Below, one piece after another: positions 51,686 through 62,300 of a stretch of DNA of 64,000 nt. The notes below the pieces were generated by a model, which ran no database searches, had not been told where the DNA came from, and saw nothing but the letters and a program-made list of their open reading frames with translations. Numbering within the stretch: position 1 is the first letter of the stretch; the number at the start of each line of letters is the position of its first letter. Source of the DNA: Linderina pennispora (lineage: Eukaryota > Kickxellomycota > Kickxellomycetes > Kickxellales > Kickxellaceae); contig NW_024468249.1 of assembly GCF_002104995.1 (NCBI RefSeq), positions 2,480,001-2,544,000 on the forward strand, in the 5' to 3' direction. Position numbers and translations under genes: made by a program.

Positions 51686-53503
51686 TTAGAACATGTCCGC
51701 AACAAGATACGCCCAGGCAGCCAGTGCCGCGGCGCTGCGCCTGAGCTGGCCCGCATCAATGACCTCCATACGGTCGCTGTTGGCGTGGTGGTGGCGGAAG
51801 TAATGGTCCTCCCAGTGCGGCTCCAGCGGGGTCAGGTTGCCCTCGGGGCTCAGGCTTAACACACCCGCGCACGGCACGCCGGCATTGCACAGACCCATAA
51901 TGTCCTCGCCAGGCGCATCCTCCACGACCGTGATGTTGCCAGCGCCCAGGACCTTGATGAGATCCTGGCCGTAGTTGACCAGGTTGCTGACCAGCTTCTT
52001 GTCGGCCTGGACAGCCAGCCCCCAGGGCTCAAACACGCCAATGTCGCTTTCAAACGCAAACCGGTGCTTGTGGATCTCGTCCTTGTGTGCCTCCAGGTAT
52101 GCGTTGGCGCCGCGCTGCAGCGTCTCCTCGTTGTTCCACATGACGACGCGGATCGTGCGACGCGCCGCACGGCCTTCCTTGGCGATCAGCCGCGCGGCCT
52201 CCCAGGCCAAAAACGCACCGGCACCGTCGTCCATAGCACCGACGCCGACATCCCACGAATCAAAGTGGCCCGACAGCAGCACGATCTCGTCCGGGTACTC
52301 GGCGCCCTTGAAGTCAACGATGATGTTGGACGACTGCTTGGAGGACTCGGTGAACTTGTTGTTCATAACCAGCTTGGCGCGCGGGAACACGTGGTCGGCA
52401 GACTTGCCTGCAAGCGCCCGCCTGTACATGCGCTCAATGAGCCCGGCATCGGCCGGCGAGACCGATGCTGCTGGGATTGACGCCCGGATCGAGTTGCCCG
52501 TATGCACCGAGTCCACCGACGAGTCAGGCGTCGCCGACTGCACCAGCACAGCAAGCGCGCCGAGCTTGGCTGCCTGCTGGGCGCCGCCACCGCGGAACTT
52601 CACTACCCTGTCGTATCCTGAAAAGTGCATGTTGAACAGCACGATGTTGCCCGAGATCACGTCGGAGCCAAGCGCTGCCAGCTCCTCGAACGAGTGCACG
52701 GGAATGATCTTGGCCTCGATGCCCTGCGGTGGGGTAGATACGGAGTTGCCGAGTCCGAGCACGGGGATGTCGATGAAGCCCGAGGGCCGCGTGGGCGCAA
52801 ACAGCCGCAGCGACTCGCTGCCGCGCACCCACTGGTTGACCCACACAGGCTCGGCCCAGGCCGTCAGATTCGTGTCCTCCTGCTTGATTGTCTTGAGGAC
52901 CCACTCGGCGCTCCGGTCGTATCCGTCGCTGCCCGTCATGCGGTGCCCATACAGGTCTGTCATCTCCGCCAGCCGGTCCCACGCAACCGTGTTGTTTTCG
53001 TCAAACCCCGCGTCAAGCAGGTTCTCGACCGTCAGCAGCGTCTCGGTGCCTGTACCGATAGTCGTCGGCGTGAAGGTCGCTGGGTTTATCTTCGTCGGGT
53101 CGTACATTCCGCACTTGATGAATGCGATTAGTCCGCCAATCATCAAGAGCCCGCCTGCCAGTACCATCAGGCGCTTGGAGCTGCCGGGCACGCTGCTGTC
53201 CAGTGGACGCGGAGCCAGCGGCGTGTAACCGTTGCTGGAGACGGCCAGGGCTGGCTCACCGATATCCTCGTAGGGAGGGGTGTCGATGAACGGCTTCTTT
53301 TCGTTCAGGTCGATGGACGATCTCTTTTCACCCATGTCGATGGACGCGTGCTCGCTGTGCGTGCTGGTGGTGTGCGTGGTGCCGCCTGGAGGCTGCGACG
53401 ACGCTGGTGCCGCTTCGGCCGACTGGCGCGCAAGGACCTCGGACCGCAGAGGCGGCAGTCCCCAAGGCACAGGCTTCTTTTCATCGGGAATCATCTTACA
53501 CAT
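51686..53503 (-). CDS. CPQ: Carboxypeptidase Q-like M28 metallopeptidase, membrane-anchored
   Basis: A 605-residue peptidase of family M28 like plasma glutamate carboxypeptidase, which cleaves small peptides with two zinc ions. Metal-site motifs: VLLSGHFDSWDVGVGAMDDG (His and bridging Asp), VMWNNEETLQRGANAY (Glu-Glu), FAFESDIGVFEPWG (Asp) and YFRHHHANSDRMEV (His). An N-terminal tail of about 110 residues with tandem Ser/Ile-Asp repeats (KRSSIDLNEKKPFID) precedes a membrane span (LMVLAGGLLMIGGLIAFIKC). The enzyme is therefore predicted to be a type II membrane protein of the vacuole or cell surface. Animal CPQ is secreted instead. Several NxT/S sites support a luminal catalytic part. The ORF is intact. 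Confidence 0.91.
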   Translation of the reverse strand: MCKMIPDEKKPVPWGLPPLRSEVLARQSAEAAPASSQPPGGTTHTTSTHSEHASIDMGEKRSSIDLNEKKPFIDTPPYEDIGEPALAVSSNGYTPLAPRPLDSSVPGSSKRLMVLAGGLLMIGGLIAFIKCGMYDPTKINPATFTPTTIGTGTETLLTVENLLDAGFDENNTVAWDRLAEMTDLYGHRMTGSDGYDRSAEWVLKTIKQEDTNLTAWAEPVWVNQWVRGSESLRLFAPTRPSGFIDIPVLGLGNSVSTPPQGIEAKIIPVHSFEELAALGSDVISGNIVLFNMHFSGYDRVVKFRGGGAQQAAKLGALAVLVQSATPDSSVDSVHTGNSIRASIPAASVSPADAGLIERMYRRALAGKSADHVFPRAKLVMNNKFTESSKQSSNIIVDFKGAEYPDEIVLLSGHFDSWDVGVGAMDDGAGAFLAWEAARLIAKEGRAARRTIRVVMWNNEETLQRGANAYLEAHKDEIHKHRFAFESDIGVFEPWGLAVQADKKLVSNLVNYGQDLIKVLGAGNITVVEDAPGEDIMGLCNAGVPCAGVLSLSPEGNLTPLEPHWEDHYFRHHHANSDRMEVIDAGQLRRSAAALAAWAYLVADMF

Positions 53504-53829
53504 AAAGGAATACAGGAATGAATGCTAGAAATAATATGGAGATAGAAAGTGCAGTAGGAAAAAACGTGTATAGCGGAGGAGAAGAGGGGAAGGATGAGAA
53601 GCCATTGCGTGACTTTATAACTGGTATCGTGGCCATGCTGAAAATCGCCAACAACGCCGCACCCGGTTTCCTCCTAGCTGTGGACCCCCTCGAAGCATCA
53701 GTCATCAGTCCAATTACACACGGAAAAAGCTGTATATTACCGCCTTCAACTAGCACAAGAACAAGAACCACTTCATGTCTAAGAAATCTGCACGATACCC
53801 TGTGGGCACCACCGCCAGGCGGGACAGAG
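53504..53829. other. Intergenic, 326 bp
   Basis: Promoter of the carboxypeptidase gene and 3' flank of CK2 beta. A long rightward frame (53518-54558) crosses it and the CK2 beta gene, but it is antisense to conserved coding sequence. Nothing else is seen. Confidence 0.4.
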
Positions 53830-54593
53830 CTACTTCTTGTCGGCAGTGAGCCGCTGCTTCTGCTGCTCGCGCTGCTCGTCCTGCCACCTGTGCAGCTCAG
53901 CAATGTTGTGCAGCTTGAACCCAAAGATTCTCGGCACATACCGCTGGTCGCTGGGCGCAGGCTTCAGCGACGGGTACACCTGGAACAGCATGTGCGGGAA
54001 GCTGGTGCCGAAATGTGCCCCATCAATCATGTTGTGGCGACGCGACTTTGGGTTATACACGTCCTCGCACCGGCAGCAGTACAGCTTGACCGCCTTTTGG
54101 TTCGGAATGTCAGTTACGCCCACCGGCAGCAGCTGGTTGCCCTGGCAGTACACGCGCGGGCACCGCCCAAAGTCGCCGCGCTTGTACTTGTCCAGCATCT
54201 TCACCAGCCCGCGCGCCGTGATGATGTAGCGTGCATGGATGAGCCCGTACAGGTGCTTTGCCGACCGCTCCACCTGGTCCCGCAGGTCGTCAGACATGGG
54301 CTTATCCGGCAGCCGGTCCGTGATCAGCTCCAGCGCCTTCTGGTAGTGCGGCACCTCGAAATTCAGCCCTGTCAGGTTGAACCGGTCCAGAATGTAGTCC
54401 TCATCCACATCGCAGTAGTACTCATTGCCCTCCAGCGACATAAACCACTCCACCCAGTACTTGGCAAACTCCGAGTCCGAATCCGTGCTGCTGAGCTCGT
54501 TGACTACATGCGGTGCGAAAGGTTAGCACGGCTGCCGCTTCAGAGAATGCTGCGCTAGCGGTCCTAGCGAGGCCGAATCGCAAACTTACTCAT
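53830..54593 (-). CDS. CKB1: Casein kinase 2 beta (regulatory) subunit, ATGA micro-exon
   Basis: The regulatory subunit of protein kinase CK2. Exon 1 is only ATGA (54590-54593), followed by GTAAGT. An 86-nt intron ends in ATGTAG, and exon 2 is 53830-54503. The sum is 225 residues. The N-terminus has SEFAKYWVEWFMSLEGNEYY, CDVDEDYILDRFNLTGLNFE (acidic loop) and ARYIITARGLVKMLDKYKRG. The zinc finger is CPRVYC and then CCRC, which mediates dimer formation. The block NPKSRRHNMIDGAHFGTSFP and the end MLFQVYPSLKP are invariant in the family. The C-terminus is Gln/Arg-rich. Without the micro-exon the protein would start at an internal Met inside the conserved WFMSLEGNE block, so splicing is needed. 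Confidence 0.93.
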
Positions 54594-55412
54594 GTTTTTG
54601 CACTTGGAACTGAAAAAGCGTTAATGGAAATTATACAAAAAGGCGCGCTGAATTGAGGTGGTGCTGGAGTATGCTGCCCCAGGCGCAATGGAAAATGCCT
54701 GGCTGAAACTCGAGTTGGTCAGCCGTGCCCACTAGCGTTTTCGATCAAAGCCCGATCAGATCAGGCAATCGGCAGTCCATCGCACCACCGGACAGGCCGC
54801 AAAGTTTTGGGACCGGTCTATTTCTGATGTTACTCAACAGACGATGGACCCGCCAAATCAAGATCCAAGCGTGCGACGTGCCCACGCCCATGCCCATGCG
54901 GCGGAAGGCTGCATGCTTACACACTGGTTCTTGCGCCTGCACATTGCCAGTCAGCACACAAGTCCACCCCATCCTCGCCATCGATTCCGCCTATTTCAGC
55001 GAATCACCGCTGTCGCCGATCTTCTCCCCTCGGCGACCCAAATGCACCCCCTCCCCAAGTGTTTTTTTCTTCTTGGGACACGGTTGATTTTCTGGACCTT
55101 CGGCGAGGACGCACTGATGTACCCGCTGGCCGCAGAGCCAGGAGGAACTCTCTTTCTTTTTCTCTTCACGAAAACATTCGCTTCCTCTTATTTATTCGCC
55201 CGCATATTGTCTCTTCTGGGTGCCGCCGCTTGACGACTGGGCTCTATTCTTTTGGCTGAAAAATTCCAGTAGAACAGCGCCACGGAATAACAAACACACA
55301 TACGCGCATTTACTTCTTTCCCTCTTGGTAGCCCGCCTGCTCCCCTGTCCTGCGTCTCTTTCCTTGCAACCCTTCTATTTCCACTCGTTTTATTATTTCC
55401 AATTCCAGCAAC
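54594..55412. promoter_or_regulatory. Divergent CKB1/KTR promoter, 819 bp
   Basis: Three GATC sites lie in 20 bp (54743-54762: TCGATCAAAGCCCGATCAGA then TC), about 150 bp upstream of CKB1. The right half (55180-55400) is strongly pyrimidine-rich, as before other highly expressed genes here. No gene is seen. Confidence 0.4.
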
Positions 55413-56729
55413 ATGGGAATTCCCAAGATTACCGGGTTCACGCCCACCGCACGCATGTACAAGCTCGGCGTGATGCTGGCTGCCTCGGTAACGGTCTGCT
55501 TCACGCTGTGGCTGGTCTCGCACTCGCTCGGTACCCAGACAACCGCCAACCTGCGCACCAGCCTGCCTCTGCCAAACATCCTCAAGGGCAGCCAACAGCA
55601 GCAGCAACAGCAGCAGGAGCAGGAGCAGAAAGACATGTACGGGATCACTACCGACTCAATTCCGCCTGCCCGCATCTCGTACGATGAGCCAGTTGCCGGC
55701 GAGCGTGTGAACGCCGCCATCGTTGTGCTGGTGCGCAACTCTGAGCTGAACGGCCTGCGCAAGAGCATGCGCATGTTTGAGGATCGCTTCAACCGGCGGT
55801 TCAAGTACCCGTACGTGCTGCTGAACGATGAGCCGTTCACACAAGAGTTCAAGGACGGCATCTCGGCGATCACCAAGAACGAGCTGCGCTTTGGCACGCT
55901 GAACGAGACCTACTGGGGCTACTCGAAGAGTGTGACGCCTGAGAAGACCGCCGAGAAGCTCGAGTACAACAAGAACCGGTACCTGTACGGTGGCTCGCTG
56001 TCATACCGCTTCATGTGCCGCTTCCAGTCGGGTCTGTTCTACAAGCACCCGCTGGTGGCCGACCTGGACTGGTACTGGCGCCTGGAGCCTGACGTCGAGT
56101 ACTACTGCGACATCGACTACGACCCCTTCGTTTACATGAAGAAGAAGGGCCTCAAGTACGGTTTTACCATTGCGCCGCGCGAGGGCCGCCGGACGGTCGA
56201 GACTCTGTGGCACCACACACGCGAGTGGATCAAGAAGAACCCGCATCTGCTGCCCGAGAACTCGCTGGTCAACTGGGTCATGGGCACCGACGGCAACTAC
56301 AACCTGTGCCATTTCTGGTCCAACTTTGAGATTGTCGATCTGTCGCTGTACCGCAGCGAGGCCTACGAGTCATACTTCAACTACCTCGACGACGCACAGG
56401 GCTTCTTCTACGAGCGCTGGGGCGACGCCCCGATCCACTCCATTGCCGCCACCCTGCTCCTGCACAAGGGCCAGATCCACTGGTTCGAGGACATTGGCTA
56501 CCAGCACCCCGGCAACATGCACTGCCCGCGCGACCCCGCCATGCACGCAAAATGCATTTGCGATCCCGGCAAGGCCTACACGTACCGCTCGGCGTGCCAG
56601 ACGCGGTTTGCCAAGGTTAACAACATGACCAAGGCCCGCATGCTGGAGATTATCCACGACACCGAGCCCAAGGAGGAGGAAGAGGGCGAGCAGCAAGCGA
56701 ACGGTGCTGAGCAGCCCAAGAAGCAATAG
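55413..56729 (+). CDS. KTR/KRE2-family alpha-1,2-mannosyltransferase (GT15)
   Basis: A Golgi type II membrane protein of 438 residues that extends O- and N-linked mannose chains of wall proteins. A short cytosolic tail precedes the anchor (LGVMLAASVTVCFTLWLVSH). The stem has a Gln run from CAG repeats. Catalytic blocks: AAIVVLVRNSELNGLRKSMR, PYVLLNDEPFTQEFKDGI, DLDWYWRLEPDVEYYCDIDY, NYNLCHFWSNFEIVDLSLYR (family signature) and FFYERWGDAPIHSIAATLLL. The cysteines in HCPRDPAMHAKCICDPGKA and TYRSACQTRF are typical. The ORF is intact and intronless. It cannot be assigned to one yeast paralogue. Confidence 0.94.
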   Translation: MGIPKITGFTPTARMYKLGVMLAASVTVCFTLWLVSHSLGTQTTANLRTSLPLPNILKGSQQQQQQQQEQEQKDMYGITTDSIPPARISYDEPVAGERVNAAIVVLVRNSELNGLRKSMRMFEDRFNRRFKYPYVLLNDEPFTQEFKDGISAITKNELRFGTLNETYWGYSKSVTPEKTAEKLEYNKNRYLYGGSLSYRFMCRFQSGLFYKHPLVADLDWYWRLEPDVEYYCDIDYDPFVYMKKKGLKYGFTIAPREGRRTVETLWHHTREWIKKNPHLLPENSLVNWVMGTDGNYNLCHFWSNFEIVDLSLYRSEAYESYFNYLDDAQGFFYERWGDAPIHSIAATLLLHKGQIHWFEDIGYQHPGNMHCPRDPAMHAKCICDPGKAYTYRSACQTRFAKVNNMTKARMLEIIHDTEPKEEEEGEQQANGAEQPKKQ

Positions 56730-57235
56730 GCGCGCTACTCCAGCCCCCTCCCTTTGCGATACCGCTGTCTCTCGCGCCTGCCCTGTACCATAGCCCTCCC
56801 TCAAAAGTTAGCCCTCTTTCCCGCTCCCTTCAGTAGCCTCCCTCCGCATACATCTTTTTTGGCTGCCTGTCTCCTCATCCTCCCCTTCCTTCACACTGCC
56901 AATCCGCCGCTTCCTCCCTTCACCTCCCTCCCAGGCCAATCTCTAGCTCTAGCTTTTTACACTTTTTATCTTCCACTTTTTTCTCCTATAGAAGGAAAAA
57001 TATACTTTTTTCTCGGAAACTCAACCTTCGATTCTTGAATTCTATGGACTGCCGGTCCCCTAGCAGATAAGATGTACGCTGATGTCGTGTTCATCCACAG
57101 CGATCCATGATCTGCGCTTTGTTGTGTATAGTAGCAGCACGCACAGCCAAGTTCGGTCTAGCGAGTGTGTTTGACCTATTTACTTGGTTTGCTGAAGGAG
57201 AAAAGCTAATTGCATTTTTGAAATGGGGCTTTGGT
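56730..57235. other. Convergent intergenic, 506 bp
   Basis: The 3' flanks of the mannosyltransferase and the lysozyme gene. From 56800 to 57020 it is very C/T-rich (CTCCCT, TTCC), probably the mannosyltransferase 3' UTR. No gene is seen. Confidence 0.4.
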
Positions 57236-58051
57236 TTACTTGCAGCTCGGGAACGCCTGCTTCTTGGACGGAACCTTAGCCAACCGCATCTCCTCGTCAC
57301 GGCGCCTCTTAAGGCCCGGCAGGATCTTTCCCTTGGACGAGCGCCAGTTGGGGAACACGCTGTCAATGACCTTGTTCGGGTTTTCTCCCTTGTTAAGACG
57401 GCCGGTCAACTCCGACGAAGCCAGATTGCCGCACCCAATGTTGAACACCCACGAAGTGAGCGCGCCCCACTGGTTGTCGTTCAGTTTGACATTGGATTTT
57501 AGCAACTTGGCAAGGCACGCCGTGTGGACAGCGACATCCTGGCTCATCAGTGCGCTGGCCGTGGCCTGGGTCAACGGGAACTTGTACTTGACCTCCTTGC
57601 ATCCCTCCTGCTGGCATTTGTGGCCGTATCCGACGGTCTGGAAGCCTGAGGGATCGGGTGAGGGCTGCGGCACGAAGCTCTCGAAAGACTTGATCAGCTT
57701 AGTAGCCCTGGCATTGATGCCCTTGCAGTACGTGCCTGTAGGCTTGGGGTTAGGCTTGCTGTCCCCGCCGCTGCATTTCTTAGCGACAAAACCATTCTTT
57801 CCTGTCTTGACGTAGTAGTCAGAAACGTAGCAGCCATCCATGGTCCTGTCCCAGATCGTGTTGCCCTTGACGTCTATCCCTGTGGCCTGACACGAGATCT
57901 TGATGTCCTGGTTGAGCTTGTATGTCTTCACCACCTTGCCAGATGTACTTGGCGAGGAGCGACAGTTGATAACACTAGCCTTCTGGATAGGGTAGGCACT
58001 GGTCAATACGATAGAGGCGAGGAAGGCTGACGCGATGGCAATAAACTTCAT
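57236..58051 (-). CDS. Secreted GH24 (phage-type) lysozyme with N-terminal SH3-like domain
   Basis: The 271-residue product starts with a signal peptide (MKFIAIASAFLASIVLTSAY). Residues 25-95 look like a bacterial-type SH3 domain (VINCRSSPSTSGKVVKTYKL), which often binds cell wall. A Pro/Lys linker (SKPNPKPTGTYC) leads to the T4/lambda-endolysin-like GH24 domain: KLIKSFESFVPQPSPDPSGF with the catalytic Glu, TVGYGHKCQQEGC, then DNQWGALTSWVFNIGCGNL and NKVIDSVFPNWRSSKGKILP, and GLKRRRDEEMRL. The predicted role is peptidoglycan hydrolysis outside the cell. The family is mostly bacterial and viral, with scattered fungal members attributed to transfer. TATA (TATAAAA on the minus strand) is at 58166-58172. 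The ORF is intact. Confidence 0.9.
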   Translation of the reverse strand: MKFIAIASAFLASIVLTSAYPIQKASVINCRSSPSTSGKVVKTYKLNQDIKISCQATGIDVKGNTIWDRTMDGCYVSDYYVKTGKNGFVAKKCSGGDSKPNPKPTGTYCKGINARATKLIKSFESFVPQPSPDPSGFQTVGYGHKCQQEGCKEVKYKFPLTQATASALMSQDVAVHTACLAKLLKSNVKLNDNQWGALTSWVFNIGCGNLASSELTGRLNKGENPNKVIDSVFPNWRSSKGKILPGLKRRRDEEMRLAKVPSKKQAFPSCK

Positions 58052-59341
58052 TTTTAAAAGGGAGGGTAGATAGTAGTACTTGGATGTCCGTGTTTGTGTT
58101 GGCGCTTGTGCTTGTGTGTTTGTGTGTTGATATCGAAGGGACAGAGCGGAGGCGTGGCGGGACCCTTTTATATCTCACGTAGAGATAGCTATAAAGATCA
58201 TTTCAGAGTCCGACAGTGCAACATCTATTTTTAGCAATCGCCACTAACCAGCAACTATGACCGCATGGCATTGCCAATCACACCCCACATGCACCTTTGT
58301 ACATGTCGACCATGCTAAATGGCATACCCTATAAGTACAGCAACTACCAAGGAGATTCTAAAAATAAATATTCCGCATATCCCTGCGGAGCATATGGATT
58401 ATGCTACGTAAGCATGCATATCCGAGTAAGCGGTTCCGGGATATTGTAGCACCGAGAAATCACGCTGCAAAATGGCTCTCACGCAGCCAAAATAGATTGC
58501 TGCAGCTGTTTGGAACTTTCCAGGCATGATAGCTGTCCACAGACCATGCTGGATATACCGGTTGACTAAGGAGCAATCGTGCTTATATAGCAGATTATGA
58601 TGTCATATGCTAAATATAGGCGAAACGGTGTCACCCTCGCTGAAGGTTGCAAGGTGGTTCAATGCTACGTCCAATACTTCAGACATTTTTACTTTCAGGA
58701 CAACGCTTGCCGACCACGGTACTTTCAGTAGGTTCTCGTCACCATGCTGCCGCTCTCACCATTCCTGGTGCCTAATTATCCAAGGTATCCTGGGCAGTAA
58801 TAGCCTAGATATGTGTTTATGTCAGGTTGGAATCTAGGGGTGGATGCCGTGAAGGAGAATATACCCAGAACCTTCATGCAGACAGAGTAATTACATGCAT
58901 TTGATACCTACCTAAAAACACCGCTAGCTGTCAAGTTGTAAGGGTACTTGTGGCACAACAAACTGCCTCAATGCTCACTTTGTATAACCTATCGATATCG
59001 ATGTCCGAGCAATAGCCGCCATTACATTTAAGTCACACTTCCCATGCAGCACTGCTGCCGCAGTCAAAATCAGGATCAGCAAGACATCATGCCAATACGC
59101 CATTATACACGCCACTAATTATACATGGTTGCCTTTATACTGGCGTAGTATATGCTACTATGACATGATGTCGATTCACCAGTGTACAGTCAGCCACAGC
59201 GATGTGCAGCACGGATATCTTTTGTGATAAGCAGCCATCAGTATATACTGGAAAGATATAAAGGGGCCTCCTGTGCACTCCTGGCCCGCCTTGCCTTCTG
59301 TCATTTCTACGTCAGGTAGTTTCTTAAGAAAAACATTAGCC
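58052..59341. other. Gene-poor divergent region, 1.29 kb
   Basis: This is the promoter zone of the lysozyme and chitinase genes. A CA/TG-rich stretch lies at 58089-58130 in the lysozyme leader. TATAAAG at 59257-59263 is 79 bp before the chitinase ATG. The middle is AT-richer but keeps CpG, unlike the island at 41 kb. A 76-codon frame at 58607-58837 shows no family features. No RNA gene or repeat was recognised. Confidence 0.5.
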
Positions 59342-62300
59342 ATGCATTACTTTTTGTATTGTATTCTGTTAGCACTCGCCGGCATTATTGCTGGTGATCC
59401 TATTGCAAATGAGCGTGCTAACGAATGCCGTGTTTATACGGTAAAACCAGGCGATTACTGTGACAAGATTGCAGAGGAAGCCAAAATCTCGGTGTTTGGG
59501 CTGAAATTATTCAATATTGGCCTGGACTGCAACATGCTGATGGTTGACCAGCGGCTTTGTGTTACTCCCGGAATGCTTCCCTCAAGGAAGCCTCACAAGA
59601 ACAAAGATGGATCCTGCTATGCTCACAACGTAACTTCTGGTGATACTTGCTACTCCATCGGCAAGCCGCTTGATCTGTCACCATCCGATATTGAAGGGTT
59701 TAACAATAGCACCTGGAAGTGGACCGGATGCAATGGGCTCCAGCTTGGGATGGGCATTTGCCTTTCACCCGGCACACCACCGCTGCCCAAAGTCGACCCC
59801 AAAGCAGAGTGCGGTCTCACATCAAAGGGAAACAAGACATGTCCACTGAAACTCTGCTGCTCAGAGTATGGATATTGTGGATTCGACGAGGTGTTTTGCA
59901 AAAAGCCAACTGGTGCTATAGGCACCGGATGTCAGAGTAACTGCGACATGAGCTGGCCAAAGGATAAAAAGATTTGCTCAGGCACATTGTCAAAAAGAAT
60001 CGGTTACTACGAATCCTGGGCCGTCAACCGCACCTGCCACAAGTACAAATTCGACAAGATTGACCCTCGTCAGTTCACACACATACACTATGCATTTGGA
60101 AATGTCAGCAGCGGCTTTCTACCTACACTCGATGATGACCAGGCAGTGCAGCTCCAGGAGATGCACCAGATGAAACAGATCAACCCGGATCTAAAAATAA
60201 TTCTGTCATGTAAGTAGCTCGAGAGGTCTCTGCTATTCGCATTGCCATTCACCGCTGTAGCTAACCCTCTACCTGCATGTCTAGTTGGTGGGTGGGCATT
60301 CAATGACCCAGGTCCGACAGAGCACCGCTTTTCTGATTTAATATCCAAATCAGACCGCCGCACAAAATTCAACGATGCCATCTCGCAGTGGATCGAGCAG
60401 GGTCTCATTGACGGCGTTGACATCGACTTTGAGTACCCGACATCTGGTGAACATGGCGGCCGCAAGCCCGATTACGACAACTATCTCACATGGATTAAAG
60501 AGCTACGAGAAAAGATTGGAAAGGCATCGCTGTCCATTGCTGCCCCAGCCAGTCCTTGGTATTTGCGCGGGTTTAGAATTGAGGAAATGACAGAGTACCT
60601 TGACTATATCATATTCATGTCATATGACCTACATGGCACATGGGATGCAAACATCACGTCCCTTGGCCCTTATCTCAACCCACACACTAACATGACCGAA
60701 ATCAGAGACGCGCTCAAAATCATTGAGCGGGCTGGAGTATCGTCAAACAAGATTATGATGGGTCTCGGCTTCTATGGAAGGTAAGTTAACGAGAATCATG
60801 GACATAGCAGGGCACAGAAGAAGAAATATCACAAAGCCATTGTCATACAATTAGATCGTTTGCAATGAGAGACCCGGCGTGTAATAATCCTGGATGCATG
60901 TTTTCCACTGGAGGCACACCTGGTGAATGCACAGAGACCAGCGGCTATATCTCATACGGAGAGATAAAAGATATGCTTGACAACAGGCAGGCCTACCACG
61001 TCCGATATGATGAGCAGGCACTCGTCAATATAATGCTCTATGGCTACAACGACTACGTCTCGTATGACAGCGAAGTATCGCTAAAGGCAAAACTCAAAGA
61101 AGCGAAAGATCTGTGTCTCGGTGGAGTCAGCATCTGGGCTATCGATCTTGACGACCGCTACGGGTCGCTCATTTCTGCAGTTTCTGGGCTTCCTTACCAG
61201 CCGCTGGATGGGTCTGATGGCGTCGATACATTCGGCGAGGAAGATGAGGATGACGAGGACGTGTTTTTCGACTTTTTCGAAATTCAGGATGTAGGAGATA
61301 TCAGCGACGACAACTTTTTGAAGCGAATCAAAGTCAGCATGAGTCTCCGCGAGAAAAAGTACATGCGGGACGATTTCTGGGACAACGTCTTTGATGAAGT
61401 GAACAGTGTTGTAGAAGAGGTGGGTGGACTGGCGCCAGAACGCATTTACCAACTCTATCTGCTTGCTGGAACACACATGATGCAGCAGCTGATTGACACG
61501 GCAAAGGAGGATCTGAAGGACCAGGATATGAAGGGAAAGTGGCAAAAGAAGTATCAGAAATATATGCGTGGGAGGGTTGATGAACAGGTAAGCTAGTGTT
61601 TCCTCAGCATGTAAAACTAATGCTGTGTCGCTAACCAAAACATCTCATAGCTTGCCGATGTGTGCTACGAGCACGGCGAATGGTTTACATGCAAAGAGTA
61701 AGTACACAGAGAGCAATTCCATAACGAAGCACGGCAAATATTCTGACGATTTTGTTTACTTTAGCATGTATCAACACAAGCCAAAGAAATGCCCCAAGGA
61801 GGCAGATTGGTGGAACGAAGCCGAGTTCATACTGAATGATGACGACAACTCGGTCCATGCCTTCGACAAGTATATCAACGAAACGCTTGGTCTTTCTCAC
61901 GACATGCTTGTCATGGGAACAAAGTTCACCGATGACCGCGGCTTCTACTGTCCACCACCAATTATGCGCGACACTCCAAATGGCACGTCACCTGCCGCAG
62001 ACCTATCGGTGGTCGGCAGCACTCGTGATATAGCCGGGTGTCTCTCGGCGGTCAACAAGATTCCAGGTCTAAAGGACGACTATCCTCCAAAGACCGGCGA
62101 GCTCCTAACAGCATTCATCAACAGTGCATCGGCATCACTCGACGACATGCGGTTTAGGCACGAACTGCAGACCACAGACATAGACACGCTGTACCAGGGT
62201 GTTGTGCAGACCATTGCCAGAACACAGTCTGGCAATGATACATTGGACCAGTTCTACCAGTATCGAGAGTGGGTAGAGGAGAAGAAAAAGGAAGCGAAAT

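Noticed and set aside
53518-54558. Rightward open frame of 346 codons
   Set aside because: It is antisense to the CK2 beta gene, whose zinc finger and other invariant blocks are intact. The product is low in complexity and resembles nothing.
58607-58837. 76-codon frame in the gene-poor region
   Set aside because: No family features, no splice context and ordinary intergenic composition.
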